In this document: positions 44,837 to 53,688 of the stretch, piece after piece
How positions within the stretch are numbered: the stretch's first letter is position 1
Layout: the number at the start of each line of letters is the position of its first letter
Source: an uncultured Porphyromonadaceae bacterium
Lineage (GTDB): Bacteria; Bacteroidota; Bacteroidia; Bacteroidales; Muribaculaceae
Length of the DNA: 64,000 nt
Direction: 5' to 3'
Assembly: GCA_947176295.1 (NCBI GenBank)
Contig: CAMWQB010000002.1
Span: 1 to 64,000, forward strand
Notes under the pieces: generated by a model
The model's input: the letters and a program-made list of their open reading frames with translations, nothing else
What the model was told of the DNA's origin: nothing
The model's database searches: none
Program-made: the position numbers and the translations under genes

Positions 44837-46372
44837 ATGAAGAAACAGACAATCTGGATACTGGCGATACTGATGGCCATTACGTTCATAGGCCTTCTGT
44901 GCATACAGATTTTCTATATGCGCAATATCGTGGGGCTGCGCTACGAGCAGTTCTCGCAGGGTGTCCGCCAGGCCCTCGTGGCCACGAGCGCACATCTGGA
45001 GCAGGACGAGACGCGCCACTACCTGGAGGATGACGTCCGGCAGATAGAGTCGTCGTCGATCATCTCGCAATACATGGGCGAGGCCGTGCCGCGCGTTGGT
45101 GGTATCAAATATTCCTTCACGACCTCCACGGGCATCGAGGCGGACCTCACCATCAAGGGCGACGCCAATGCCATCTCCAAAATCCAGAGCTCGGAGGAGC
45201 GAGGACCGCAAGCCCACTACCGCACGCTGCAGGATGCATACCGCCACAAGTATCTCTACCAGCAGGGGATTCTGGACGACGTGATCCTGAATATCATATC
45301 CAAGGCTTCTAACCGCCCCATCACCGAGCGGGCCGATTCGACCATAGTGGGCGACTATCTGCGCCAGGAGCTCGACACGCTGGGGCTGAAGGTGCCCTTC
45401 GAATATGCACTTGTGAACCACTCGGGTCTCATCCTCTACAAGAGCACCGGCTACGTGCCGGGGCAGACCGACGGCGACGCCATGTTCGCGCAGGTGCTTT
45501 TTCCCAACGACGCTTCGGGGATCAGGAACTATCTGAAGGTGTACTTCCCGACAAAGAAGGATTATATCTTCAAGAGCATCAGGTTTATGGTTCCGGCCTT
45601 CGCGTTCACACTGATTCTGCTGATAATCTTTGTCTACACCATCATCGTAGCGTTCAGGCAGAAGAAGCTCACGGAGATGAAGAACGACTTCATCAACAAC
45701 ATGACGCATGAATTCAAGACGCCTATATCGTCGATATCGCTTGCGGCACAGATGCTTAACGACCCGAGCGTGCGTAAGTCGCCAGAGATGATGCAGAAGG
45801 TGTCGTCGGTGATAACGGACGAGACCAAGCGCCTGCGTTTCCAGGTGGAGAAGGTTCTGCAGATGTCGATGTTCGACCGCCAGAAAGCAACCCTGCGGCT
45901 CGAGGAGACTGACGCCAACGTGATAATCTACAACGTGGTGAACACCTTCAAGCTGAAAGTTGAACAATACGGAGGGACGCTGACGGCCGACCTGGACGCC
46001 CTGGATGCGATAGTGAACGTGGACCAGATGCACTTCACGAACGTGATATTCAACCTGCTGGACAATGCCGTGAAATATCGGTCGGACGAACGACCTCTGA
46101 ACCTGCGTGTCAAGACGGCCGACCAGGGCACAGATGAACTGCGCATCGAAATCGAGGACAACGGCATAGGCATCCGCAAGGACGACCTAAAGAAAATATT
46201 CGAAAAATTCTATCGCGTATCCACGGGCAACCGCCACGACGTGAAGGGCTTCGGGCTGGGCCTGGCGTACGTTCACAAACTGCTGACCGACATGGGCGGG
46301 AGCATAAGCGTGGAAAGCGAAATCAATTCAGGAACAAAATTTATAATAATACTACCACTCTCAAAAAACTGA
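44837..46372 (+). CDS. rprX: Sensor histidine kinase RprX
   Basis: A 511-residue membrane kinase. One helix near the N-terminus (about 5-25), a periplasmic domain to about 250, a second helix (VPAFAFTLILLIIFVYTIIVAF), then the H-box MTHEFKTPISSISLA with phosphorylated His291 and the ATPase boxes NLLDNAVKY, DNGIGI, and KGFGLGLAYVH. Length, layout and pairing with an OmpR-type regulator match RprX of Bacteroides fragilis. A GTG at 44813 could add eight residues; the ATG at 44837, giving MKKQTIWILAILMA, is preferred. RprXY has been tied to envelope or oxidative stress and sodium-pump regulation in related bacteria. Confidence 0.88.
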   Translation: MKKQTIWILAILMAITFIGLLCIQIFYMRNIVGLRYEQFSQGVRQALVATSAHLEQDETRHYLEDDVRQIESSSIISQYMGEAVPRVGGIKYSFTTSTGIEADLTIKGDANAISKIQSSEERGPQAHYRTLQDAYRHKYLYQQGILDDVILNIISKASNRPITERADSTIVGDYLRQELDTLGLKVPFEYALVNHSGLILYKSTGYVPGQTDGDAMFAQVLFPNDASGIRNYLKVYFPTKKDYIFKSIRFMVPAFAFTLILLIIFVYTIIVAFRQKKLTEMKNDFINNMTHEFKTPISSISLAAQMLNDPSVRKSPEMMQKVSSVITDETKRLRFQVEKVLQMSMFDRQKATLRLEETDANVIIYNVVNTFKLKVEQYGGTLTADLDALDAIVNVDQMHFTNVIFNLLDNAVKYRSDERPLNLRVKTADQGTDELRIEIEDNGIGIRKDDLKKIFEKFYRVSTGNRHDVKGFGLGLAYVHKLLTDMGGSISVESEINSGTKFIIILPLSKN

Positions 46373-46377
46373 CAATT

Positions 46378-47085
46378 ATGGAAGACCGCATGAGAATCCT
46401 CCTTTGCGAAGACGACGAGAATCTCGGAATGCTCCTTCGCGAGTATCTTCAGGCCAAGGGCTATAACGCCGACCTGTATGTGGATGGCGAGGCAGGCTAC
46501 AAAGCATTCCTGAAAGGGAAATACGACATCTGCGTGCTGGACGTGATGATGCCGAAGAAAGACGGCTTCACGCTTGCGCAGGAGATCCGCACCGTGAATT
46601 CCGAGGTGCCTATCATCTTCCTGACGGCCAAATCGCTTAAAGACGACATCCTCGAGGGCTTCAAGCTCGGGGCCGACGACTACATCACCAAGCCCTTCTC
46701 GATGGAAGAGCTGGTGCTCCGCATCGAGGCTATCCTGCGCCGCGTGAAAGGCAAGAAAGGCAAGGAAATTACGATGTACAAGATCGGCAAATTCACTTTC
46801 GACACACAGAAGCAGGTGCTGATGATCGGCGACAAGATGACGAAGCTGACGACGAAAGAGTCGGAACTGCTGAGCCTTCTCTGCGCACACGTGAACGAAA
46901 TTCTCGAACGCAACTATGCGCTGAAGACTATCTGGATAGACGACAACTACTTCAACGCCCGCTCGATGGATGTGTACATCACGAAGCTCCGCAAGCATCT
47001 GAAGGCCGACCCGTCGATCGAAATCATCAACATCCACGGCAAAGGCTACAAGCTGATAGCCCCTGAAGCCGAAGCCGGAAAGTAA
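46378..47085 (+). CDS. rprY: OmpR-type response regulator RprY
   Basis: A 235-residue response regulator. Receiver: acidic pair in LLCEDDEN, phosphorylated Asp55 in VLDVMMPKKDG, and Lys in YITKPF. The C-terminal winged helix is of the OmpR/PhoB type (LTTKESELLSLLCAHVNEIL, SMDVYITKLRKHL). It begins 5 nt after rprX. In Porphyromonas gingivalis, RprY binds the nqrA promoter; the nqr operon of this window lies about 37 kb away and could be a target. Confidence 0.9.
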   Translation: MEDRMRILLCEDDENLGMLLREYLQAKGYNADLYVDGEAGYKAFLKGKYDICVLDVMMPKKDGFTLAQEIRTVNSEVPIIFLTAKSLKDDILEGFKLGADDYITKPFSMEELVLRIEAILRRVKGKKGKEITMYKIGKFTFDTQKQVLMIGDKMTKLTTKESELLSLLCAHVNEILERNYALKTIWIDDNYFNARSMDVYITKLRKHLKADPSIEIINIHGKGYKLIAPEAEAGK

Positions 47086-47105
47086 ACGCAGAGGCTCTCA
47101 GGACG

Positions 47106-47504
47106 ATGCCCAAGCAGGAATACATAGAAAAGAACCGCGAATGGCTCAAGGCCAAGGCCGGAGAGGCGGGCGTGAAGGCGCTCGACAAGGGCGTGCTTTA
47201 CAAAGTGATTAAAAGCGGCAACGCCTCCGGCCCCCGGCCCAACCGCGGAAGCGTGGTAACGGCCCACTATACGGGCAAGACCATCAACGGCAAAACATTC
47301 GACTCGAGCCGCGGAGGGACGGCGCCGGCATTCCGTCTGCGCGACCTTATTCCGGGGTGGATCATCGCCCTCCAGCAGATGCACCCCGGCGACCGCTGGG
47401 AAATCTACGTGCCTGCGGAGCAGGGCTACGGCCGCTTCAGCCAGCCCGGCATTCCCGGAGGCTCCACACTGGTATTCGACATTGAGCTCCTCGGCGTGAG
47501 CTGA
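47106..47504 (+). CDS. FKBP-type peptidyl-prolyl isomerase
   Basis: A 132-residue protein with one FKBP domain covering about 40-132 (VVTAHYTGKTINGKTFDSS, LIPGWIIALQQMHPGDRWEIYVP, AEQGYG, LVFDIELL). No signal peptide is visible, so it is probably cytosolic. The N-terminal helix (KNREWLKAKAGEAGVK) is short compared with FklB dimerisation domains. It is 20 nt after rprY and ends the unit; a terminator follows. Confidence 0.9.
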   Translation: MPKQEYIEKNREWLKAKAGEAGVKALDKGVLYKVIKSGNASGPRPNRGSVVTAHYTGKTINGKTFDSSRGGTAPAFRLRDLIPGWIIALQQMHPGDRWEIYVPAEQGYGRFSQPGIPGGSTLVFDIELLGVS

Positions 47505-47550
47505 GCACCCAGGGCCTGAGAGGGCCCGTGTACGGAATCGGACAGTTTAT

Positions 47551-47603
47551 CCCCGTGCAAGTATCTGCTAATCAGCAGAGCTTGACACGGGGAAAATTTT
47601 TTT
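47551..47603 (+). terminator. Intrinsic terminator after the FKBP gene
   Basis: A long hairpin (CCCCGTG-CAAG against CTTGACACGGGG) with a nested CTGCT / AGCAG stem is followed by AAAATTTTTTT. It sits 46 nt after the stop and directly in front of the next gene. Confidence 0.8.
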
Positions 47604-47612
47604 CTTATTTTG
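47582..47612 (+). promoter_or_regulatory. Candidate promoter overlapping the terminator, very short leader
   Basis: TTG at 47582-47584 (in CTTGACA) and TTATTTTG at 47605-47612 are 20 nt apart. The second element differs from TAnnTTTG by one base. The start codon lies only 4 nt after the -7 element, so the transcript would be leaderless or almost so. Confidence 0.45.
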
Positions 47613-47616
47613 CGGC

Positions 47617-48870
47617 ATGGACAAGATAATTTCTCAGGACGAACAGCGCCGCGCAAAAAGGCGCAAGACAATCAAGGCATGCGCATGGGTTGTGGCCGGA
47701 GGGGCCATTCTCGGAACCGCAATATTTATGACAACCGGAAAGAGCGTGCGCGAAGCCGATCTGAATCTCCAAAGTGCGACAAGGGGTCCTTTGGAATCGG
47801 CAGTGGCCGCTTCGGGCCGTCTCGTTCCGGCTTTTGAGGAAATCGTGAACTCACCGGTGGGGAGCCACATCATGGAGGTGTATGCCCGTCCGGGCGACAG
47901 CGTCAAGGCCGGGATGCCTCTTCTGCGACTTGACCTTCAGGAGGCAGACGCGCAATATCAGAATCTGCGGGATGCCCACGACATAAAGACGAGCCAGCTG
48001 CGACAGCTTCGCCTCACCAACCGCTCGGCCATGGCCGACCTGGAGATGCAGACGCAGATAAAGGAAATGGAGGTGAACCGCCTGGCCATCGAGGTGGAGA
48101 ATGAGCGTCGGCTCGACAGCATAGGCTCGGGAACGGGCGACCGCGTGCGGCAGGCTGAAACGGCTTACGCCACGGGGCGGCTTGAGCTCCAAGGGCTTCG
48201 CCAGCGACTTGTGAACGAGCGCGAGCGCCTCGAGGCACTGGAGACATCCACGGCTCTTGAACTGGGCAACAGCGCACGCGACATGACGCTGATGGAACGG
48301 ACGCTTGCTCAGGGACGCATTCCGGCGCCGCACGACGGGGTGCTGACGTTTCTGAAAACTCAGATAGGAAGCACGGTGGCACCGGGGGAAAAGCTGGCGG
48401 TTGTGGGCGACCTGAGCTCCTTCAAGGTTGAGGCCGAAGTGCCCGAAGGGAGCAGCTTCAAGGTGAAGCCGGGGGCGAACGCGACTGTGCGTCTGGGAAA
48501 TATAGAACTTGCAGGAACGGTAGCGTCGGTAGAACCGCAATCCACGTCGGGGGCAGTTCCCTTCACGGTGAATCTGGAGGATGCGTCGAATCCCCGCCTG
48601 CGTCCGGGAGTGCGCGTGCAGGTGTATGTGGGATATGGGTTCAAGGAGGATGTTGTGCGCATCCCGATGGGCACCTACTTCAAAGGCCCGGGCGACTACA
48701 TGCTCTTCGTGGACGAAGGAAACGGAAAGGCACGCCAACGAAAGATCACCCTCGGCGACAGCAACCGCAACTGGGTTGAGGTGGTGAACGGAGTTTCGCC
48801 GGGCGAACGGGTGTCGATAGCCGACCTGAGCGCATTCGAAGGATATAAGACCGTTACACTCACGAAATGA
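47617..48870 (+). CDS. Periplasmic adaptor (membrane-fusion) subunit, HlyD/MacA type
   Basis: A 417-residue protein with a short cytosolic start, one membrane anchor at about 24-43 and a periplasmic part. A split lipoyl domain (VGSHIMEVYARPGDSVKAGMPLLRLD and GRIPAPHDGVLTFLKTQIGSTVAPGEKLAVVGDLS) flanks an alpha-hairpin of about 110 residues, followed by a beta-barrel and a membrane-proximal domain. It bridges the inner-membrane transporter and the TolC-like channel encoded downstream. First of a seven-gene efflux and regulation cluster. Confidence 0.9.
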   Translation: MDKIISQDEQRRAKRRKTIKACAWVVAGGAILGTAIFMTTGKSVREADLNLQSATRGPLESAVAASGRLVPAFEEIVNSPVGSHIMEVYARPGDSVKAGMPLLRLDLQEADAQYQNLRDAHDIKTSQLRQLRLTNRSAMADLEMQTQIKEMEVNRLAIEVENERRLDSIGSGTGDRVRQAETAYATGRLELQGLRQRLVNERERLEALETSTALELGNSARDMTLMERTLAQGRIPAPHDGVLTFLKTQIGSTVAPGEKLAVVGDLSSFKVEAEVPEGSSFKVKPGANATVRLGNIELAGTVASVEPQSTSGAVPFTVNLEDASNPRLRPGVRVQVYVGYGFKEDVVRIPMGTYFKGPGDYMLFVDEGNGKARQRKITLGDSNRNWVEVVNGVSPGERVSIADLSAFEGYKTVTLTK

Positions 48871-48923
48871 AAACAAATAAAATAACTCTCTAACATTCTA
48901 CATTCTAAACAAACAATAGAACT

Positions 48924-49598
48924 ATGGCACTAATCGAACTCAAGGGTATCAGCAAGGTGTATCGCACTAAGGAAATCGAGACGACGGCGCTCGAGAACGT
49001 GAACCTCAGCATCGAGGAAGGAGAATTTGTGAGCATCATGGGCCCGTCGGGCTGCGGAAAATCTACGCTGCTCAACATCATAGGTCTTCTTGACAAACCG
49101 ACGACAGGGAGCGTGCGTCTATGCGACACGGACTGCGACGGGATGAACGATTCGGCACTGTCGCGTTTCCGCAACGACAAGCTGGGATTCGTGTTCCAGA
49201 GCTTCCATCTGATTCCGTCGCTGAACGTGGAGGCGAACGTGGAGATGCCTCTCGACTACCGCAGCGGGGAGAGCAGCGGCGAGCGGCACAAACGCGTGAG
49301 CGAGGTGCTCGAACGGCTCGGGATGGCACACCGGCGGAAGCACCTGCCGTCGCAGCTCTCGGGCGGACAATGCCAGCGCGTGGCCATAGCCCGCGCGATC
49401 GTGGGACGTCCGACCATCGTACTTGCGGACGAACCTACGGGCAACCTGGACTCGAAAATGGGCGCCGAGGTGATGGAGCTCCTTCACAAGCTGAACAAGG
49501 AGGACGGGATAACGATCGTGATGGTAACGCACAATGAGCAGCAGGCGCTTCAGACCGACAGAATCATCCGCTTCTTCGACGGACGCATCATTTCTTAA
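48924..49598 (+). CDS. ABC transporter ATPase (MacB/LolD type)
   Basis: A 224-residue cytosolic ATPase. Walker [10 protein letters not shown] lies at 40-48, signature LSGGQCQR at 145-152, Walker B IVLADE at 165-170, followed by PTGNLDSK. The early Y-x-T-loop [16 protein letters not shown] is typical of the MacB/LolD/FtsE group that drives mechanotransmission without moving substrate through the membrane. The 53-nt spacer before it is almost free of G (48870-48918) and contains two tandem ACATTCT units. Confidence 0.93.
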   Translation: MALIELKGISKVYRTKEIETTALENVNLSIEEGEFVSIMGPSGCGKSTLLNIIGLLDKPTTGSVRLCDTDCDGMNDSALSRFRNDKLGFVFQSFHLIPSLNVEANVEMPLDYRSGESSGERHKRVSEVLERLGMAHRRKHLPSQLSGGQCQRVAIARAIVGRPTIVLADEPTGNLDSKMGAEVMELLHKLNKEDGITIVMVTHNEQQALQTDRIIRFFDGRIIS

Positions 49599-49627
49599 AT
49601 CCTTATCTCCCCACCTACCAAGCATTA

Positions 49628-50905
49628 ATGACGATGAAAAAACAGCTTCGACAAATAATATACGATATGCGTACCCAGCCGGTGATAGCGTGGGTAACGG
49701 TATTCGGCACGGCAATGTCGATTTTCCTGATAATGACGATGCTGACGATGCAGATGCTCTACACGATGCCAATCGCACCGGAAACTCACAGACCGAGGAT
49801 GCTTTACGGCTTGTATTTCCACATGGAAAACTCCGGGTCAGGCAATTCCGGTTCGGGCCCCCTTTCTCTGAAACGCGCACGTCAGCTCTACAATGGCCTA
49901 GAAGGCGTGGAGGCCGTGAGCTTCCAGAACAACAATCCATGGCGCACCGACGTGAAGGGCTCGACAGGAGAGACTTTTACGGCGAACGTCCGACAATCGG
50001 ACACCGGTTTCTGGGACATCTACGATATGAAACTTCTCGAGGGACGGATTTTTACGGCCGAGGAAGTGGAGGCCGGAACTCGAGTGGCCCTTGTGAGCGA
50101 AAGCACGGCCCGGAGGCTTTTCGGCGGGGAGCCGGTGCTGGGAAGCCATTTCCTGCTATCGCACGTGGACTATGAGGTGATAGGCGTGGTGGGCGACACG
50201 AACCCCATTGCAACCTGGGCCTTCGGGGATGTGTTCACTCCGATCGATACGCGCGAGTACGGAAACGGTTTCTGGGACGAGAACTTCGGGAACGTGAGTG
50301 TGGCTCTCCTTGTGAAGGAGGGGGTGGACTTCGACAAAATCCGCTCGCAGGTAAAGGCCCGCTATGCCGGCATCGACTCGGAATTGGCCGCCGACGGGTA
50401 CAAAACGGTGTATCACGAAGCGCCCTTCGACCAGGAGACGGTGTCTCAGGGCATGAGCGGGAGCAACATAACGCCGGACACATCTTCGGCCGAGCTGCTC
50501 CACGGACTTATTTACGCTATACTTCTCCTTGTTCCGGCCATCAATCTGAGCAGTATGCTCCACAGCCGCCTTCGCCGGCGCATCAGCGATATAGGTATTC
50601 GCCGGGCCTTCGGCTGCACGCGAGGCCGAATAATCCGGGACATCATAGCCGAGAACTTCCTTGTGACGCTTGCCGGAGGTATAATCGGCCTTGCCGCAGG
50701 GGTGGTGTTCGCCCTTCTATGGGACGGGCTGTACACGACGGAATATAACGAGGCTATCCATCCGTCGCTGACGATGCTTCTGAACTGGCGCATCATACTC
50801 CGGGCGCTCGGGGCTTGCTTCGTGCTGAACATAATCAGCGCGGCGGTTCCGGCGTGGCAGGCATCCAGAATGAACCCGGTAGAGGCTATCAACGCCAAGA
50901 AATAA
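49628..50905 (+). CDS. ABC transporter permease, MacB/FtsX family (first of two)
   Basis: A 425-residue permease. One helix near residue 20-42, a periplasmic MacB-type domain, then three C-terminal helices with the FtsX signature (LHSRLRRRISDIGIRRAFGCTRGRIIRDIIAENFLVT). The end NPVEAINAKK is the usual FtsX-domain tail. With the similar gene downstream it probably forms a heterodimer served by one ATPase. ATG 49634 is an alternative start. Confidence 0.9.
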   Translation: MTMKKQLRQIIYDMRTQPVIAWVTVFGTAMSIFLIMTMLTMQMLYTMPIAPETHRPRMLYGLYFHMENSGSGNSGSGPLSLKRARQLYNGLEGVEAVSFQNNNPWRTDVKGSTGETFTANVRQSDTGFWDIYDMKLLEGRIFTAEEVEAGTRVALVSESTARRLFGGEPVLGSHFLLSHVDYEVIGVVGDTNPIATWAFGDVFTPIDTREYGNGFWDENFGNVSVALLVKEGVDFDKIRSQVKARYAGIDSELAADGYKTVYHEAPFDQETVSQGMSGSNITPDTSSAELLHGLIYAILLLVPAINLSSMLHSRLRRRISDIGIRRAFGCTRGRIIRDIIAENFLVTLAGGIIGLAAGVVFALLWDGLYTTEYNEAIHPSLTMLLNWRIILRALGACFVLNIISAAVPAWQASRMNPVEAINAKK

Positions 50906-50949
50906 GGATATCATCAAAGAATCAGAACCAAACGAAGAAACAAAAATCC

Positions 50950-52185
50950 ATGAAACGGAAACTCATACAACAAATGCGCAATGAATGGCGCAGCAATATA
51001 TGGATGTGCGTGGAGCTGGTGATAACGGGGCTTGTGCTATGGGCAATATTCTCGACCTTCGCCGTCCTTCTTCACATGCATCAGGACCCCGAGGGCTATG
51101 ACCTAACCGACATTTATGCGGGCAATACGGGGACACTCGGGGAAGGGGCAATCACCTTCACCCCCTACCCCGATTCTCTCCACAACGAACACACAGACTT
51201 CGAGACGCTACTGACGAATCTGCGGAACAATCCTTACGTGGAGAGCGTGGGTGCGGGCAACAACGCGCTGCCCTACAGCTACAACTATTCGGGCAACTTA
51301 TTTGAGGCAAACATCAACGGGGAGCGGCAGCAATACGGCGGGAATCTCCGCCACATGACGCCGGATATGGTACGGACCATCCGCATGAAGGGTCTCAACG
51401 GAGAAACGACCGAGGACCTGGCACAGATGATAGCCGACGGCCAGACGATAATCTCGCTCTTCGAAGCCTCGCGCTACGAAGGCAATCCGCTGGAATGGCG
51501 TGGCCGGGATGTGTACTGGAGCTACGATTCGACGCGGATAGAACACATCGGGGCAATCGTGGCAGGCATCCGCCGCACGGATTACGAACCGATATTCAAC
51601 GGCATGATTCTGCAACGGCAGCCGGAGCAATGGGTGCCGGACCAAGTGGCCATCCGTGTGAAGCCGGGGAAAGGAAGAGAATTCATGGAATCGATCAAGG
51701 CAGAAGACCTTGAGTTCGGGAATGTGTATATCACCAATCTGCAGAGCATAGAGCAACTGCGCGAGCAGGCGCACATGAATGCGAATGAGGTGATACGGAC
51801 CATGACGGTGAGCGCGATATTTGTTATGACGGCCGTGTTCCTTGGCTTCCTTGGGTCGTTCTGGTTCCGGACGCAGCAGCGGGTGCCCGAGCTGGCCTTG
51901 CGAAGGGTGAACGGCGCCACGCGCAGCGACCTCTTCCGCCGCCTGCTTGGCGAAGGGATGCTCATCCTGATGATGGCTCTGCCGTTTGTTGCGGGCTTGG
52001 GCGGGCTCCTGCTCTACCGCACCGACATTTCCGCGGAGCTGAACATTCCCTTCCCCAACTACATCCTATGGACGGGCCTTCCCTGCGCGATAGGGGCTCT
52101 CGGACTGATGATATGCGCAGGCATCCTCTTCCCGGCTTCGAAGGCGATGAAGGTGAACCCGGCCGAAGCACTCAAGGACCAATAA
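50950..52185 (+). CDS. ABC transporter permease, MacB/FtsX family (second)
   Basis: A 411-residue permease with the same plan: N-terminal helix (about 18-40), periplasmic domain, three C-terminal helices and RTQQRVPELALRRVNGATRSDLFRRLLGEG, ending NPAEALKDQ. The start ATG at 50950 begins MKRKLIQQMRNEWRSN; upstream in-frame codons overlap the first permease gene and were not used. It differs clearly from its partner, so this is an old duplication rather than a recent repeat. Confidence 0.9.
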   Translation: MKRKLIQQMRNEWRSNIWMCVELVITGLVLWAIFSTFAVLLHMHQDPEGYDLTDIYAGNTGTLGEGAITFTPYPDSLHNEHTDFETLLTNLRNNPYVESVGAGNNALPYSYNYSGNLFEANINGERQQYGGNLRHMTPDMVRTIRMKGLNGETTEDLAQMIADGQTIISLFEASRYEGNPLEWRGRDVYWSYDSTRIEHIGAIVAGIRRTDYEPIFNGMILQRQPEQWVPDQVAIRVKPGKGREFMESIKAEDLEFGNVYITNLQSIEQLREQAHMNANEVIRTMTVSAIFVMTAVFLGFLGSFWFRTQQRVPELALRRVNGATRSDLFRRLLGEGMLILMMALPFVAGLGGLLLYRTDISAELNIPFPNYILWTGLPCAIGALGLMICAGILFPASKAMKVNPAEALKDQ

Positions 52186-52199
52186 GAATTACGAAAAAC

Positions 52200-53678
52200 A
52201 TGCTCAAAACGATTCTCTTTGTTGGAAGTATCCTCATGGCGCTCCCTGCCTTCGGGCAGGGGGGCAAAATGAGGCTGACGCTCGACGATGCCATAGCGAT
52301 GGCACGGGTGCGAAGCGTGGATGCGGCGTCGGCTCTGGATGAACTCCGGACGGCCTACTGGGAGTGGCGGACATTCCGCGCCGACCAACTGCCGGAACTG
52401 AGCTTCTCGGCTACGGCACCGGCCTACGCGAAACAATACAGCTCGTATATGAACGAGGAGGGCGACTACTCGTTTGTGCGGACAAATACGCTGCAGGCCA
52501 GCGGGGAGCTTGCCATAAAGCAAAACGTGGCTCTGACGGGGGGCAAGGTGTCGCTGAGTTCGTCGCTCGACTTCCTGCGGCAGCTTGACGGGACGCCCTA
52601 CAATCGCTTTATGAGCATCCCGGTGGCGCTGTCGCTGGAGCAGCCGCTCTTTGGGGTGAACACGATGAAGTGGGACCGGCGCATCGAGCCCGTGAGATAT
52701 GCTGAGGCGAAGGCGGCTTTCCTGAGCGCGACGGAGGATGTGGCTCGGCTGACGGTGAACTATTACTTCAATCTGCTGATGAGCCGCGAGAACGTGGAGA
52801 TTGCCGAACAGAACCTCGAGAATGCCTTGAAGCTGCATGCGGTGGCTAAGGAGAAGCGGGAGATGGGCAAGATAAGCCAAAACGACCTTCTGCAGATGGA
52901 GCTGAACGTGCTGGATGCACAATCGGCGCTGACGGACTACCGGAGCGAGCTGAAGTCGATGATGTTTCAGCTGCGGGCATTCCTGGACTTGGGGGAGGAT
53001 GTGGAAATCGTGCCGGTGGCACCGGAGAATGTTCCGCAAGCGGATATTTCCTATCCAGATGCACTCGAGCGTGCGACGGCGAACAACAAATTTGTGAAGA
53101 CGATGCTTCGCGAACAGCTTGAGGCTGACTATGAAGTGGCCCGCGCCAAGGGCGACCTGCGAGAGATAAAGCTCTTCGCGAGGATAGGCTACTCGGGGAC
53201 CGACCCCGAAATCGGAGAGGCATATTCGCGCCTGCGGTCCAACCAGGTGGCGTCGGTGGGCTTCTCGATTCCGCTCGTGGACTGGGGCAAGCGTCGCGGG
53301 AAGGTGAAGGTGGCGGAAAGCAAACGGCGGGTTGCCGAAAGCCGCATACGCCGTGAGACGATGAATTTCAATCAGGAGCTCTACATCCTTGTGGAGCGGT
53401 TCGCCAACCAGCAGCAGCAGCTCGAGCTGTCGACACGGGCAACAGAAATAGCGGCACGACGATATGCTACCAACGTAGAGACGTATATGATTGGGATGCT
53501 GTCGCCTCTGGAGCTGAACGATTCGCGGACGAGCAAGGATAATTCGCGCCGCGACTACATAAATCAGCTCTATAAATTCTGGACTTACTGGTATCAGCTG
53601 CGCTCGCTGACGCTCTACGACTACTCGAGCCTGCACGACATCAATGCAGATTTTGACAAACTGATAAAAATTCAGTAA
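52200..53678 (+). CDS. TolC-family outer-membrane efflux channel
   Basis: A 492-residue exported protein (signal peptide about 1-19, ending AFGQ). Two related halves rich in long amphipathic helices contain the OEP repeats (ENVEIAEQNLENALKLHAVAKEKREMGKIS and TRATEIAARRYATNVETYMIGMLSPLELN). It would form the outer-membrane exit duct for the adaptor and permeases encoded just upstream. The start overlaps nothing; it lies 14 nt after the permease stop. Confidence 0.9.
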   Translation: MLKTILFVGSILMALPAFGQGGKMRLTLDDAIAMARVRSVDAASALDELRTAYWEWRTFRADQLPELSFSATAPAYAKQYSSYMNEEGDYSFVRTNTLQASGELAIKQNVALTGGKVSLSSSLDFLRQLDGTPYNRFMSIPVALSLEQPLFGVNTMKWDRRIEPVRYAEAKAAFLSATEDVARLTVNYYFNLLMSRENVEIAEQNLENALKLHAVAKEKREMGKISQNDLLQMELNVLDAQSALTDYRSELKSMMFQLRAFLDLGEDVEIVPVAPENVPQADISYPDALERATANNKFVKTMLREQLEADYEVARAKGDLREIKLFARIGYSGTDPEIGEAYSRLRSNQVASVGFSIPLVDWGKRRGKVKVAESKRRVAESRIRRETMNFNQELYILVERFANQQQQLELSTRATEIAARRYATNVETYMIGMLSPLELNDSRTSKDNSRRDYINQLYKFWTYWYQLRSLTLYDYSSLHDINADFDKLIKIQ

Positions 53679-53683
53679 TTTTG
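53652..53683 (+). promoter_or_regulatory. Internal promoter of the response regulator-kinase pair
   Basis: TTTG at 53652-53655 and TAATTTTG at 53676-53683 have 20-nt spacing and an exact -7 match. The stop codon of the channel gene is part of the -7 element. The next ATG is 5 nt after it, so the expected start of transcription falls on or near the start codon. Confidence 0.6.
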
Positions 53684-53688
53684 CCGCT

